NCBI GenBank assembly: GCA_028285685.1
Contig: JANQOR010000029.1
Coordinates: 1-64,000, forward strand
DNA: 64,000 nucleotides
Direction of reading: 5' to 3'
Source: Cyclobacteriaceae bacterium
GTDB lineage: Bacteria; Bacteroidota; Bacteroidia; Cytophagales; Cyclobacteriaceae
Of the stretch, positions 26,462-35,906 are shown piece by piece. The notes below the pieces were generated by a model. The model was not told where the DNA came from. It saw only the letters and a list, made by a program, of their open reading frames with translations, and ran no database searches. The position numbers and the translations under genes were made by a program. How positions within the stretch are numbered: position 1 is the stretch's first letter; every line of letters starts with the position of its first letter.

Positions 26462-26944
26462 CTATCCCAGATTGCTAAAATCCTTGATTTCCGGATTGGT
26501 AGTAAGAAGTCTTTGAAATATCCCGTTCAGGTTGTCGAAGTTCCAGGGTTTTGTTACAAAGTCGTGAATGCCAAAGTCACCTACTGCATCGTCTAATTCA
26601 TCGCGCTTGATAAAACCACTTAAGATCATACGTTTTATGTTAGGATTGAATTCGTAGGCATCTCTTAAAAGCTCAACTCCAGACATGTGAGGCATGCGAT
26701 GATCCGAAACAATTAGATCTAACTTTTCAGATCTGATAATATCCAGTGCTTCCACAGGACCAATAGCAACATAAACATTGTACAACCTTCTGAAGGTGGA
26801 TTTGAAGCCGCGAAGATTGGGTGCTTCATCGTCTACATAAAGAATAGAGAATTCCTTCTTTGCTCTTACCGGTCTTTCGCGCCTAAGTCGTCTTTCACGT
26901 CTTTCCAGGCGTCTTTGGTCTTCCATGCTGGCTACTTCTATCAT
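26462..26944 (-). CDS. Single-domain response regulator with Arg-rich N-terminus
   Basis: A receiver-domain protein of 160 residues. The receiver spans about 32-150 and has acidic VDDE (38-40), phospho-acceptor Asp81 in IVSDHRMPHMSG, and Lys in FVTKPW. No output domain follows. The first 30 residues are strikingly rich in Arg and Glu (RRLERRERRLRRERP), which could be a helix or a nucleic-acid or partner contact. A later Met at position 7 would keep this segment. The DHRMP signature resembles regulators coupled to HD-GYP or RpfG-like modules, but none is adjacent. The 3' end abuts the thioredoxin-fold gene with no gap. Confidence 0.88.
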   Translation of the reverse strand: MIEVASMEDQRRLERRERRLRRERPVRAKKEFSILYVDDEAPNLRGFKSTFRRLYNVYVAIGPVEALDIIRSEKLDLIVSDHRMPHMSGVELLRDAYEFNPNIKRMILSGFIKRDELDDAVGDFGIHDFVTKPWNFDNLNGIFQRLLTTNPEIKDFSNLG

Positions 26945-27241
26945 TGCTGGTTAATCTTAAATGCAAATTTAATTTTGACAAACAGGTTCTACACTTCCGT
27001 CGCTTACGTAAAACCAACTCGTCATAATACCTACCCCAGGCCAATGCTGACTTAGATAGGTCTACCAATAAAATTCAAATGCACTAGGATTTTATAGTGA
27101 GTAGTGAGTGAGTATCAGTGCATTAAATACCATCAGCTTAAGCAATAATACACCTTTTTGACTGCTGTAACCAAATCTTTGCTGGTTTGTTGAAAACTCT
27201 ATCGTCAGAAGAAGTATATGTGAAATTCTTGAAAGATTCGG
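26945..27241. other. Intergenic region between response regulator and sdhB
   Basis: This 297-bp stretch lies upstream of the response regulator and downstream of sdhB. A TAAATTTG box on the minus strand (26964-26971) lies 20 bp before the regulator start and is its likely promoter. I saw no convincing sdh terminator hairpin, RNA gene or open frame in the rest. Confidence 0.4.
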
Positions 27242-28003
27242 TTAACTGATGCTGCCTTTCAGATATTCTCGATTCATTCGAGCGATATTTTCAAGCGAAA
27301 TCCCCTTCGGGCATTCTACCTCGCAAGCACCGGTATTAGTGCAGTTTCCGAACCCTTCTTCGTCCATTTTGTTGACCATGTTTACTGCTCGCTCTCTGGC
27401 TTCCACTTTACCTTGTGGTAGCAAAGCAAATTGTGAGATTTTTGCAGAAACAAAGAGCATTGCCGAAGCGTTCTTGCACGTCGCAACACATGCTCCGCAA
27501 CCAATGCATGTAGCGGCATCAAACGCCTTGTCTGCGTCATGTTTGTCGATAGGGATCGCATTTGCATCTTGAGTATTTCCGGAGGTGTTAACACTCACGA
27601 ATCCCCCAGCAGCCATGATTCGGTCGAAAGCACCACGATCAACGACAAGGTCTTTTATAACTGGAAATGCTTTGGCACGCCATGGTTCAATATGAATGGT
27701 ATCTCCATCCTTGAATTCGCGCATGTGAAGTTGACACGTGGTAATCTGCTCACCTGGACCATGCGCCTCACCATTGATGAACATAGAACACATTCCACAA
27801 ATACCTTCCCTGCAATCATGGTCGAAGGCTACGGGTTCTTTTCCCTCATCAATAAGTTGCTCATTCAGAATATCCATCATTTCAAGGAAGGAACTATCAG
27901 GAGAGATATTTGAAACCTGGTACGTTTCCATACTTCCTTTTTCCTTGCTTCCGTTCTGTCTCCAGACCTTAAGTGTGAGGTTCAATCCTTCAGATGCTGA
28001 CAT
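27242..28003 (-). CDS. sdhB: Succinate dehydrogenase/fumarate reductase iron-sulfur subunit
   Basis: The electron-transfer subunit of complex II, with 253 residues. The N-terminal plant-type ferredoxin domain has CREGICGMC (Cys64, 69, 72). The C-terminal dicluster domain has [11 protein letters not shown] (from about 152) and [14 protein letters not shown], the ligands for the [4Fe-4S] and [3Fe-4S] clusters. It is the last gene of sdhCAB, 6 bp after sdhA. The subunit passes electrons from SdhA flavin to the di-heme cytochrome b. Confidence 0.95.
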   Translation of the reverse strand: MSASEGLNLTLKVWRQNGSKEKGSMETYQVSNISPDSSFLEMMDILNEQLIDEGKEPVAFDHDCREGICGMCSMFINGEAHGPGEQITTCQLHMREFKDGDTIHIEPWRAKAFPVIKDLVVDRGAFDRIMAAGGFVSVNTSGNTQDANAIPIDKHDADKAFDAATCIGCGACVATCKNASAMLFVSAKISQFALLPQGKVEARERAVNMVNKMDEEGFGNCTNTGACEVECPKGISLENIARMNREYLKGSIS

Positions 28004-28009
28004 AATATT

Positions 28010-30019
28010 CTATTTGTAAGATCGCGTTTTCAATTCTATGTTCTCGTATTTAAGACCCTCCATATGCAGCACTGCATCAGAAGGTTCCCCCTTGTATTCC
28101 CATGCGGCAACATATGTGTATCCTTTATCATCACGTACTGCCTCACCTTCCTCTGTTTGATACTCTTCCCTGAAATGGCCACCACATGACTCGTTTCTTT
28201 CCAAGGCATCTCTGGCGAAAAGCTCTCCAAGCTCAAGGAAGTCAGCCACTCGGCCGGCTTTTTCCAGTTCCTGGTTGATTCCATCCGCAGATCCGGGAAC
28301 AGTGACTTCTTTCCAAAATTCTTCTCTTATTTCGCGAATTTCTTCGATCGCTTCCTTAAGTCCTTGCTCATTTCGCGCCATTCCTACCTTGTTCCACATC
28401 ACCTTACCAAATCTCTTGTGGAAATAGTCAACAGAGTGCTTTCCTTTGTTGTTGATGAAGAAGTCGATTCGATCCTTGACCGATTTTTCTGCCTCGTCGA
28501 ACTCAGGTGTGTCTGTTGGAATCGTGCCAGTACGAATGTCTCCTGCCAGGTAATCTCCGATTGTGTACGGCAAAACAAAATAACCATCTGCAAGACCCTG
28601 CATCAGCGCAGAAGCTCCCAAGCGGTTTGCGCCGTGATCTGAGAAGTTCGCTTCGCCTATACAATAGCAGCCGTCAATGGTAGTCATGAGGTTATAATCA
28701 ACCCACACACCACCCATTGTATAATGTACTGCTGGGTATATTTTCATTGGTGTTTTGTAGGGGTTATCTGCAGTGATTTTTTCGTACATCTGGAAAAGAT
28801 TTCCATATTTTGACTCCACCACCTTCTCACCACGTTGCCTTATTTCTTCCTCTGAAGCGTCCGGATGTCCATGTACGTTTGCGTCTTCTTTTCCGTATCG
28901 CATGATGGCAGAACTAAAATCCAGGTAGACAGCTTCACCTGTCTCATTTGTCCCAACTCCAAATCCAGCATCACACCGTTCTTTTGCAGCTCTCGATGCA
29001 ACGTCACGCGGCACTAAATTTCCAAAAGATGGATATCGTCGCTCCAGGTAATAATCTCTGTCTTCTTCAGTGATGTCTGTCGGCTTTAGTTTACCTGCGC
29101 GAATAGCTTCGGCATCTTCTTTTTTAGCTGGAACCCAAATCCGTCCATCATTTCGCAATGATTCAGACATCAAGGTCAGCTTCGATTGTTGATCACCATG
29201 CTGCGGGATACATGTGGGGTGAATTTGTGTAAAACATGGATTAGCGAAATAGGCACCCTTTTTGTGAATCTTCCATCCTGCCGAAACATTGGATCCCATG
29301 GCGTTTGTAGACAGAAAAAAAACATTTCCGTAACCACCTGAAGCGATGACTACAGCATGAGCAGAATGTCTTTCGATCTCTCCTGTGACCAGGTTCCTGG
29401 CTATGATACCTCTTGCTTTTCCATCGACGATAACAATCTCCATCATTTCGTGGCGATTGTACATCTGGATCTTGCCCTTACCAATCTGACGTGACATGGC
29501 TGAGTAGCAACCCAAGAGCAACTGTTGCCCGGTTTGACCCTTTGCATAAAAAGTTCTCGATACCTGAACACCACCGAAGGAACGGTTGTCCAAAAGGCCA
29601 CCATAATCTCTTGCAAAAGGTACACCTTGTGCTACACATTGATCTATAATGTTTGCCGATACCTCTGCCAAACGATAAACATTGGCTTCACGAGAGCGGT
29701 AATCTCCACCTTTCACCGTGTCATAAAAGAGCCGATAGGTTGAGTCGCCATCACCTTGGTAGTTTTTTGCGGCATTGATTCCGCCCTGGGCGGCTATGGA
29801 ATGTGCACGACGAGGTGAATCTTGATAACAAAATGCCTTTACATTGTAGCCCAATTCTGCCAGTGTCGCTGATGCCGATCCTCCAGCTAACCCAGTTCCT
29901 ACCACAATCACGTCAATCAGACGCTTATTGGCAGGATTGACAAGCTTAATGTTGTTCTTGTGATTGGTCCATTTATCCTTAAGAGGACCTTCTGGTGTTT
30001 TCGAATCTAATTTTGACAT
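28010..30019 (-). CDS. sdhA: Succinate dehydrogenase/fumarate reductase flavoprotein subunit
   Basis: The catalytic flavoprotein of complex II, with 669 residues. It shows the FAD-binding loop [18 protein letters not shown] (about 40-57), the covalent-FAD segment [17 protein letters not shown] with His73, and [10 protein letters not shown] near 460. The length and the Lys-rich C-terminal tail match the B558 type of Bacteroidota and Firmicutes. It lies between sdhC (9 bp) and sdhB (6 bp). Reaction direction cannot be told from sequence. With Nqr and a menaquinone pathway gene in this window, succinate oxidation in an aerobic chain is the simpler reading. Confidence 0.96.
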   Translation of the reverse strand: MSKLDSKTPEGPLKDKWTNHKNNIKLVNPANKRLIDVIVVGTGLAGGSASATLAELGYNVKAFCYQDSPRRAHSIAAQGGINAAKNYQGDGDSTYRLFYDTVKGGDYRSREANVYRLAEVSANIIDQCVAQGVPFARDYGGLLDNRSFGGVQVSRTFYAKGQTGQQLLLGCYSAMSRQIGKGKIQMYNRHEMMEIVIVDGKARGIIARNLVTGEIERHSAHAVVIASGGYGNVFFLSTNAMGSNVSAGWKIHKKGAYFANPCFTQIHPTCIPQHGDQQSKLTLMSESLRNDGRIWVPAKKEDAEAIRAGKLKPTDITEEDRDYYLERRYPSFGNLVPRDVASRAAKERCDAGFGVGTNETGEAVYLDFSSAIMRYGKEDANVHGHPDASEEEIRQRGEKVVESKYGNLFQMYEKITADNPYKTPMKIYPAVHYTMGGVWVDYNLMTTIDGCYCIGEANFSDHGANRLGASALMQGLADGYFVLPYTIGDYLAGDIRTGTIPTDTPEFDEAEKSVKDRIDFFINNKGKHSVDYFHKRFGKVMWNKVGMARNEQGLKEAIEEIREIREEFWKEVTVPGSADGINQELEKAGRVADFLELGELFARDALERNESCGGHFREEYQTEEGEAVRDDKGYTYVAAWEYKGEPSDAVLHMEGLKYENIELKTRSYK

Positions 30020-30028
30020 ACCCCTAGG

Positions 30029-30703
30029 TTAAAGCAAATTGAGATAATGGTAAGCAGCAATAAAAATGAAGCCAGCTGGAATAGCTACTGCGTAGATCTT
30101 TCCCAGTTTCAAGATTGCTGGCGAATATTTGTCATGTCTCACACCAATTGATTGAAAGGAAGATTGGAATCCATGTAGGAGGTGGAGCGCCAGAAAGACG
30201 AAAGACAAACAGTAAATGATAACTCTTACAGGGTTTGAAAACATATGGACTACTTCTTCATAGTATCTGTCTGGATCCTCGGGCTTAAACTGGATGTATT
30301 TATAGTTCATCTCAGGAATCCAGAAGTCGTAGAAATGAAATCCCAGAAAAAATAGTATGAACAGTCCGCTCCATATCATGTTTCGCGACATCCATGTTGA
30401 GTTGGCAGAGCCTTTATTTATTGCGTACTTGACGTCCCTTGAATTTCTATTCTTAATCTCTAAGACAAATCCCATCATAAAATGGAAAACCACTCCGACT
30501 ATTAAGATTGGTTGAAGCACGAACTGGACCAAAGGGTTGGTGCCCATAAAATGGGACAACTCATTGAAAACATTGGCGCTGAAAGTTGATGTGACGTTGA
30601 TTGTGAAATGTTGCAATAAGAAGATAATGAGAAACAGTGCCGATAGTGCCATGGCGAACTTTCGACCGATGGAACTAGAAAAAAATTGCTTAGTCCAACC
30701 CAT
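30029..30703 (-). CDS. sdhC: Succinate dehydrogenase cytochrome b subunit (b558 type)
   Basis: The membrane anchor of complex II, with 224 residues and five predicted membrane helices (about 15-35, 58-80, 103-123, 157-178 and 202-222). Heme-ligand histidines are present in LQHFTIN, VVFHFMMG, FHFYDFW and ALHLLHGFQSS. A single anchor subunit with five helices defines the B558 group, which binds two hemes and usually uses menaquinone. It is the first gene of sdhCAB, behind a well-formed promoter. Confidence 0.93.
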   Translation of the reverse strand: MGWTKQFFSSSIGRKFAMALSALFLIIFLLQHFTINVTSTFSANVFNELSHFMGTNPLVQFVLQPILIVGVVFHFMMGFVLEIKNRNSRDVKYAINKGSANSTWMSRNMIWSGLFILFFLGFHFYDFWIPEMNYKYIQFKPEDPDRYYEEVVHMFSNPVRVIIYCLSFVFLALHLLHGFQSSFQSIGVRHDKYSPAILKLGKIYAVAIPAGFIFIAAYHYLNLL

Positions 30704-30731
30704 GAATTTGGTTAAGTTATACGATACGAGC

Positions 30732-30762
30732 CAAAGGTAATTTCGGAATTACTGCTTACCAA
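30732..30762 (-). promoter_or_regulatory. Promoter of sdhCAB
   Basis: On the minus strand TTG (30760-30762) and TACCTTTG (30732-30739) are separated by 20 bp, matching the Bacteroidota -33/-7 pattern. Transcription would start near 30725, giving a leader of about 20 nt before the sdhC ATG at 30703. Confidence 0.65.
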
Positions 30763-30930
30763 TCTTAATTTCTATTTTAATTGATTTTAAATACTTCATC
30801 TGACTAAGTGAAGACACTTCAATAAATGTTTTGTTCAATAACAACGTAAGCACGATTCTTGTTGCAGATATGTATAAAAAATGGATCGAAAATACGTTTA
30901 CTTTACAGGGTCTTGGAATTGATATAGCGC

Positions 30931-33786
30931 ATGAGGTATCGAAAATTAGTTTTTTTATTCATTTTTTTACTGATGGCCATTGCTTCAAAAGCCACGCATA
31001 TTCGTGCTGGTGAAGTAATTGCTGAGCGGATTTCTGCGCTTACTTACAAATTCACATTTTTTGGATACAGGGATCAGGAAGGAGTTTTGTTCGGCCAGGG
31101 TCGGTTTAGTTTTGGTGATGGAGATATTTTTGGAGATGACCAGGATGAACCCATTCCGTGGACCAACATTACCGATCTAGGGAATGGCGTTGAGAGGTGG
31201 GAGTTTAGCTTGACGCATACCTATCAGGCCCCGAACAACTACCTTGTCAGTTATACTGAGGATTTTCGGAATGCCGCTATTCAGAATATTACTGGGTCAA
31301 TAAATACATCTTTCTATGTTGAGACTCTTGTTGTGATTGATGCATTGATTCCCAATAGTACACCGTTCTTTACGGTTCCACCAATAGATCAGGGTGTTGT
31401 AGGTTTTCGATTTGAGCACAATCCCGGAGCTTTTGATCCGGATGGAGACAGCCTTACCTACTTTTTCACAATACCTAAGAAGGCGGAGGCCACTGAGGTA
31501 GACGGATATCGCAGTTTGATTGATCCGTCCTTCTATGACAGTTTTACGACAGGTAGTCAGGATGGGACGAGACCTACTCTGACCCTGGATTCTATCAACG
31601 GGACTATGGTCTGGGATTCTCCAGGCGGAGCAACGATCCCACCTCTTGAAAACAGAGAATTCAATGTGGCATTTGTCGTGGAAGAGTGGCGAAAGATAAA
31701 TGGAGAGTGGTTCAAGCTAGGGTTTGTCACGAGGGACATGCAAATTATCGTCTGGAATTTTGACAATGAACCCCCTGAAATTGAGGTACCTGAGGATACC
31801 TGCGTAGTTGCTGGCGATCGGATTGTAACCGTAATTACAGCCGCGGACCCAGATGGGGATCCTGTAAAGCTGGAAGCTTTCGGTGGTCCTTTTGAAGTAA
31901 ATGCGCCCACAGCAACTTTTGAACCAAACAATCCACCGATATTTCAACCATCTCCTGCATCTATTGTTTTTGACTGGACGACCGCTTGCGGTCAGGTAAG
32001 ACAGAGACCATATGAAGTTCAACTAAAAGCTACCGATGATCCAAACATTCCTTTGCTAGGAAATGCCCCCGGATCTGCAAACTTTGAAACCTGGCAAATT
32101 ACTGTGGTAGGTCCACCTCCAACGGGCCTCAATGTCAATGCGATAGCAGGGAGAAGGATCCAACTGGGATGGGATTCTTACAGTTGTCCCAATGCCGATG
32201 CAATGGAGGTGTGGAGGCGAGTGGATGAATTCGCAATCGACCCAAATTGCAACCCCGGCATTCCAGCAAACTCAGGATATGAACTGGTTGATGTTCTGGA
32301 TATAAGTGAGACAGCATATATAGATGACAACAATGGTGTCGGACTGTCACCAGGTTCCAAATATTGCTATAGATTGGTAGCTACTTTCCCTGAACCTACT
32401 GGTGGCTCGAGTGTCGCTTCGGAAGAGGCATGCGATAGCTTAACCATCAATGTTCCCCTGATTACAAACGTCGATATCGTTTCGACAAGTGAAACGGATG
32501 GTCAAATCAACTTGAGATGGACCCCTCCGCTTGAGATCGACATGACGCAGTTTCCGCCAGCCTATTCTTACACCGTACTGAGGACAGAGGGTGTAGGTCC
32601 TTCAGGGACATTTACTCCAGTCTCCATGAGCCAGGCCGACACTTTTCTTCTTGATCTTGGACTTAACACAGATGACTTGGCATATGCATACAAAATTGTT
32701 CTCCATGATAATATGGGGGTCCCGCTGGATACGTCCGCTGTTGCTTCATCCATACGTCTAGAACCGATACCGCAGGTCGGATCTATCAAGTTGAATTGGG
32801 GAGGAAATACTCCCTGGTCGACCAGCGTGCAAGAATTTCCCTATCACTACATTTATCGAGATCATGTTGATAATTCAGATCTTTCGGCCATACAGTTGAT
32901 TGATTCGGTTGAGGTAACGATTGGGGGGCTGACCTATTTGGATGATGGACGTTTTAACGGGGTTAATTTGGATGAGGAAATAGAATATTGTTATTGGGTA
33001 TCTACACAAGGTTCGTATGGTAACGCCTTGATTCAGGCACCACTTATAAATAATACCCAAATTGCCTGTACTCAACCCAATGACACCATACCACCGTGCA
33101 CACCCGTCACGATTTCATTTGATACTTCTGCTCCATTTAGTTGCGAAACAAATAGCAATGATCAGGGTTGCGATTTCAACGATTTTCAAAATCGATTGTC
33201 CTGGGAACCAGACGACGAGTTGGTCTGTGATGATGATATCACCAAATATCGGGTTTATTTTTCACGATCAGGCGAAGATGAAACCTTCTTAGTTTTATCA
33301 GAGACCCAAGACACCTTCTTCGTTCACGATGGTCTGAGTTCCTATGCCGGCTGCTATATGATCACTGCTGTCGATCGCTCTGGCAATGAAAGTCAACTTT
33401 CTGAGGTGTTGTGTAATGACAATTGTCCACAGTTTATTCTACCTAATGTTTTTACACCAAATGGAGATGGAGTGAATGATTTATTCAGACCATTTTATTC
33501 TGGCAATCGAATTGGAAGGGATATAGAAGGATTTCAAAATACTACTTGCCCAAGATTTGTTCGATCGCTTGATTTCAGGGTTTTTAATCGTGCAGGCGCC
33601 ACCGTGTTTGAGTTCAATTCAGCTGACAATGAAAATGATTTTCTTATCAATTGGGATGGAACGACGACCGGAGGAAAGGATTTGCCCGCCGGCGCTTACT
33701 TCTATTCGGCTGAAGTTACTTTCGAGCGATTGAACCCAGAGGACGCCGTTGAGGTTTTTAGTGGATGGGTACAAATACTCAGATAG
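30931..33786 (+). CDS. Large secreted protein with T9SS type B sorting domain
   Basis: A 951-residue exported protein. A signal peptide occupies about 1-22 (FIFLLMAIASKA). The middle contains several immunoglobulin-like/cadherin-like beta domains (PEIEVPEDTCVVAGD, ADPDGDPVKL) and fibronectin-type repeats ending in Cys-containing CYRL, CYWV and CYMI strands. The C-terminal 90 residues form the gliding-motility-associated domain, with LPNVFTPNGDGVNDLF, NRAGATVFE, WDGTTTGGKDLPAGAYFY and a final FSGWVQILR. This is the type B signal for the type IX secretion system, so the protein is exported to the cell surface or medium. No T9SS machinery gene is nearby. Its 3' end overlaps the DCC gene by 22 bp. 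Confidence 0.92.
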   Translation: MRYRKLVFLFIFLLMAIASKATHIRAGEVIAERISALTYKFTFFGYRDQEGVLFGQGRFSFGDGDIFGDDQDEPIPWTNITDLGNGVERWEFSLTHTYQAPNNYLVSYTEDFRNAAIQNITGSINTSFYVETLVVIDALIPNSTPFFTVPPIDQGVVGFRFEHNPGAFDPDGDSLTYFFTIPKKAEATEVDGYRSLIDPSFYDSFTTGSQDGTRPTLTLDSINGTMVWDSPGGATIPPLENREFNVAFVVEEWRKINGEWFKLGFVTRDMQIIVWNFDNEPPEIEVPEDTCVVAGDRIVTVITAADPDGDPVKLEAFGGPFEVNAPTATFEPNNPPIFQPSPASIVFDWTTACGQVRQRPYEVQLKATDDPNIPLLGNAPGSANFETWQITVVGPPPTGLNVNAIAGRRIQLGWDSYSCPNADAMEVWRRVDEFAIDPNCNPGIPANSGYELVDVLDISETAYIDDNNGVGLSPGSKYCYRLVATFPEPTGGSSVASEEACDSLTINVPLITNVDIVSTSETDGQINLRWTPPLEIDMTQFPPAYSYTVLRTEGVGPSGTFTPVSMSQADTFLLDLGLNTDDLAYAYKIVLHDNMGVPLDTSAVASSIRLEPIPQVGSIKLNWGGNTPWSTSVQEFPYHYIYRDHVDNSDLSAIQLIDSVEVTIGGLTYLDDGRFNGVNLDEEIEYCYWVSTQGSYGNALIQAPLINNTQIACTQPNDTIPPCTPVTISFDTSAPFSCETNSNDQGCDFNDFQNRLSWEPDDELVCDDDITKYRVYFSRSGEDETFLVLSETQDTFFVHDGLSSYAGCYMITAVDRSGNESQLSEVLCNDNCPQFILPNVFTPNGDGVNDLFRPFYSGNRIGRDIEGFQNTTCPRFVRSLDFRVFNRAGATVFEFNSADNENDFLINWDGTTTGGKDLPAGAYFYSAEVTFERLNPEDAVEVFSGWVQILR

Positions 33787-34178
33787 AACATCCCGTTATA
33801 TTTTTTGACGGAGTTTGCAACTTATGTAATTCCTCTGTCAATTTTATTATTAAGAGAGATCGAAAGAAATACTTCAGGTTCTCATCTCTGCAGGGAAACT
33901 ATGCGTCAAAGGTATTACCATCGGAGTTTATAAACAGGAAAGCTCTGCCCAGTCTTGTTCTACTGGACAACAAACTGAATATTAAGAGCTCAGCTGCTCT
34001 ATCTATAGCCTGGCGGCTCAATGGTCTTTGGCCGCTTCTATACGTTTTTATCATAATTCCTCCATTTATTCGTCATTTCATTTACGATATCGTTGCGAAA
34101 AACAGATACAGGTGGTTTGGGAAGAAAGATCAATGCATGATCCCGAGTCCTGAAGTGAAAGATCGGTTCCTTGATTAA
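33765..34178 (+). CDS. DCC-family thiol-disulfide oxidoreductase (DUF393)
   Basis: A 137-residue protein of the DCC family. It has the name-giving motif FFDGVCNLCN with Asp15, Cys18 and Cys21, followed by the thioredoxin-like strand FRFSSLQG and a C-terminal YRWFGKKDQC segment. Cys21 is the second cysteine of the CxxC pair, so redox activity is plausible. The physiological substrate of this family is not established. Translation starts inside the end of the T9SS cargo gene with a 22-bp overlap, and fabD follows after 33 bp with its own likely promoter. Confidence 0.88.
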   Translation: MGTNTQIEHPVIFFDGVCNLCNSSVNFIIKRDRKKYFRFSSLQGNYASKVLPSEFINRKALPSLVLLDNKLNIKSSAALSIAWRLNGLWPLLYVFIIIPPFIRHFIYDIVAKNRYRWFGKKDQCMIPSPEVKDRFLD

Positions 34179-34188
34179 ACTGATTTGA

Positions 34189-34196
34189 TATTTTTG
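34189..34196 (+). promoter_or_regulatory. Promoter -7 box of fabD
   Basis: TATTTTTG matches TAnnTTTG and ends 15 bp before the fabD ATG (34212). A TTG at 34171-34173 is closer than the usual -33 spacing (15 bp), so only the -7 part is well supported. Confidence 0.5.
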
Positions 34197-34211
34197 CATC
34201 AAATTTAGTTT

Positions 34212-35090
34212 ATGAGCAAGGCGTACGTTTTTCCCGGACAGGGAGCACAATTTTCAGGTATGGGCAAAGATCTGTATGATAATTTCCCTTCAGCAAGAGA
34301 ATATATTGATTCGGCAAATGACATTTTGGGTTTTGATATCAAATCCATCATGTTCTCCGGAAGCGATGAAGAACTAAAACAGACCAAAGTCACTCAGCCT
34401 GCAATTTTCATTCATAGTGTGGTTGCAGCGCTAACTTCTGAGAATTTTGAGCCTGATATGGTTGCCGGACACTCCTTGGGAGAATTCTCCGCATTGGTGG
34501 CTAATAGAACCCTGAGTTTTGAAAGTGGATTGTCGTTGGTATCGAAACGAGCAAAAGCCATGCAAAAAGCATGTGAGGCCCAGGAGTCGACAATGGCCGC
34601 AGTGTTAGGTTTGGAAGATAGTATTGTCGAGGAAATTTGTGAAGTAACAGAAGGGATTGTTGTGGCAGCCAATTACAATTGTCCTGGACAGTTGGTTATC
34701 AGTGGAGAAGTCAAAGCAGTGAATGATGCTTGCAATAAGCTAAGTGAGGCGGGGGCGCGACGGGCTCTGATTTTACCCGTGGGAGGTGCATTTCATTCGC
34801 CATTAATGGAGCCGGCGCGTGAAGAACTAGCTGATGCAATTGAGGCGACGGACTTTAATTTACCAAGTTGTCCGGTCTACCAGAACGTAGATGCCAAGGG
34901 GCATTCAGATGTTGGAACCATTAAAAATAACCTCGTGCTCCAGCTAACCTCTTCAGTGAAGTGGACACAAATTGTTCAGAATATGATTGCTGATGGGGCA
35001 ACCAGTTTTACGGAATGTGGACCTGGAAAAGTACTTCAGGGTTTAGTAAAAAAAGTAGATAGAGAAATGGAAGTTTCTGGAATCTCATGA
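34212..35090 (+). CDS. fabD: Malonyl CoA-acyl carrier protein transacylase
   Basis: FabD loads malonate from malonyl-CoA onto acyl carrier protein for fatty acid synthesis. The 292 residues begin KAYVFPGQGAQFSGMGKDLY. The nucleophile motif is VAGHSLGEFSALV (about 90-100), followed by ESTMAAVLGL. The catalytic His is in GGAFHSPLMEPA, and the terminal motif FTECGPGKVLQGL closes the domain. Its stop overlaps the start of a tiny lipoprotein gene (ATGA), and cmk and ispH follow, so these genes are probably co-transcribed. Confidence 0.96.
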   Translation: MSKAYVFPGQGAQFSGMGKDLYDNFPSAREYIDSANDILGFDIKSIMFSGSDEELKQTKVTQPAIFIHSVVAALTSENFEPDMVAGHSLGEFSALVANRTLSFESGLSLVSKRAKAMQKACEAQESTMAAVLGLEDSIVEEICEVTEGIVVAANYNCPGQLVISGEVKAVNDACNKLSEAGARRALILPVGGAFHSPLMEPAREELADAIEATDFNLPSCPVYQNVDAKGHSDVGTIKNNLVLQLTSSVKWTQIVQNMIADGATSFTECGPGKVLQGLVKKVDREMEVSGIS

Positions 35091-35239
35091 AAATAAGCAA
35101 GATCACATTTATCCTTTTTCTTGGAATTATTCTGATTGGATCGGAGGGATGCAGGAAAGGGCCTACGGCTTCCCACAAAAAGAACAAGAAAAAAGTGAAG
35201 CGTGGAAAACCGCTTCCTTGTCCGATTAAAGATTGCTGA
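35087..35239 (+). CDS. Small lysine-rich lipoprotein, 50 residues
   Basis: A short open frame starts at ATG 35087, overlapping the fabD stop by 4 bp (ATGA). The protein begins MKISKITFILFLGIILIGSE, continues GC at Cys22, the likely lipidation site, and then has a basic tail (SHKKNKKKVKRGKP) ending PCPIKDC. Hydrophobic signal, coupling to fabD and clean start of the next gene right after its TGA make it a probable real gene. The three cysteines and basic tail suggest a periplasmic or membrane-surface role, but function is unknown. Confidence 0.7.
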   Translation: MKISKITFILFLGIILIGSEGCRKGPTASHKKNKKKVKRGKPLPCPIKDC

Positions 35240-35240
35240 T

Positions 35241-35906
35241 TTGAAGAAGATAGTCATTGCAATTGATGGGTATTCCGCTTGTGGCAAGAGTTCTACTGCA
35301 AAACAAGTAGCTTCCCGTCTGGGTTATACTTTCATTGACAGCGGAGGTATGTATAGGGCTGTGACTCTTTATCTTTTAAATCGAGGGGCGGATATCAAAG
35401 ACCTAAACAATGTAGAAGATCATCTCAACCATGTTTCCATTGATTTTGTGGATGAGTCAATCTTGCTGAACGGAGAAAATGTTGACCTGGAAATCAGATC
35501 AAGGGAGGTAAACGAAAATGTGAGCGAGGTTAGTGCAATCTCAGCTGTCAGGCGAAAAATGGTAAGACAACAACAAGAAATTGGCCTTAACAAAGGCGTT
35601 GTGATGGACGGAAGAGATATAGGAACCGTAGTTTTTCCTGATGCGGAGTTAAAGGTGTTTATGACTGCAGAGATGGAAATCAGGGCCGTAAGGAGACAAA
35701 AGGAACTCTCGACTAAAGGAATTGATGAGCCACTAGAAAGTATAATGAAGAACTTACAAGATCGTGATCTAGTTGATTCTACAAGAGTAGATAGTCCCTT
35801 GAAAATGGCCGAAGACGCAATAGAAATTGACACAACCAACATAACTTTGGAGGAACAAGTTGTTCAGGTGGTTGCACTTGCAAAAGAGAAAATCAATGAA
35901 AATTGA
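35241..35906 (+). CDS. cmk: Cytidylate kinase
   Basis: Cytidylate kinase phosphorylates CMP and dCMP. The P-loop is IAIDGYSACGKSSTAKQVA, followed by DSGGMYRAVTLY, the substrate-binding MDGRDIGTVVFP and the Arg-rich lid RAVRRQKEL. The start used is TTG at 35241 (MKKIVIAIDG), one base after the stop of the small lipoprotein gene. A GTG at 35202 would add 13 residues, overlap that gene by 38 bp and is not needed. The length is then 221 residues, usual for the family. Its 3' end overlaps ispH by 11 bp. Confidence 0.94.
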   Translation: MKKIVIAIDGYSACGKSSTAKQVASRLGYTFIDSGGMYRAVTLYLLNRGADIKDLNNVEDHLNHVSIDFVDESILLNGENVDLEIRSREVNENVSEVSAISAVRRKMVRQQQEIGLNKGVVMDGRDIGTVVFPDAELKVFMTAEMEIRAVRRQKELSTKGIDEPLESIMKNLQDRDLVDSTRVDSPLKMAEDAIEIDTTNITLEEQVVQVVALAKEKINEN

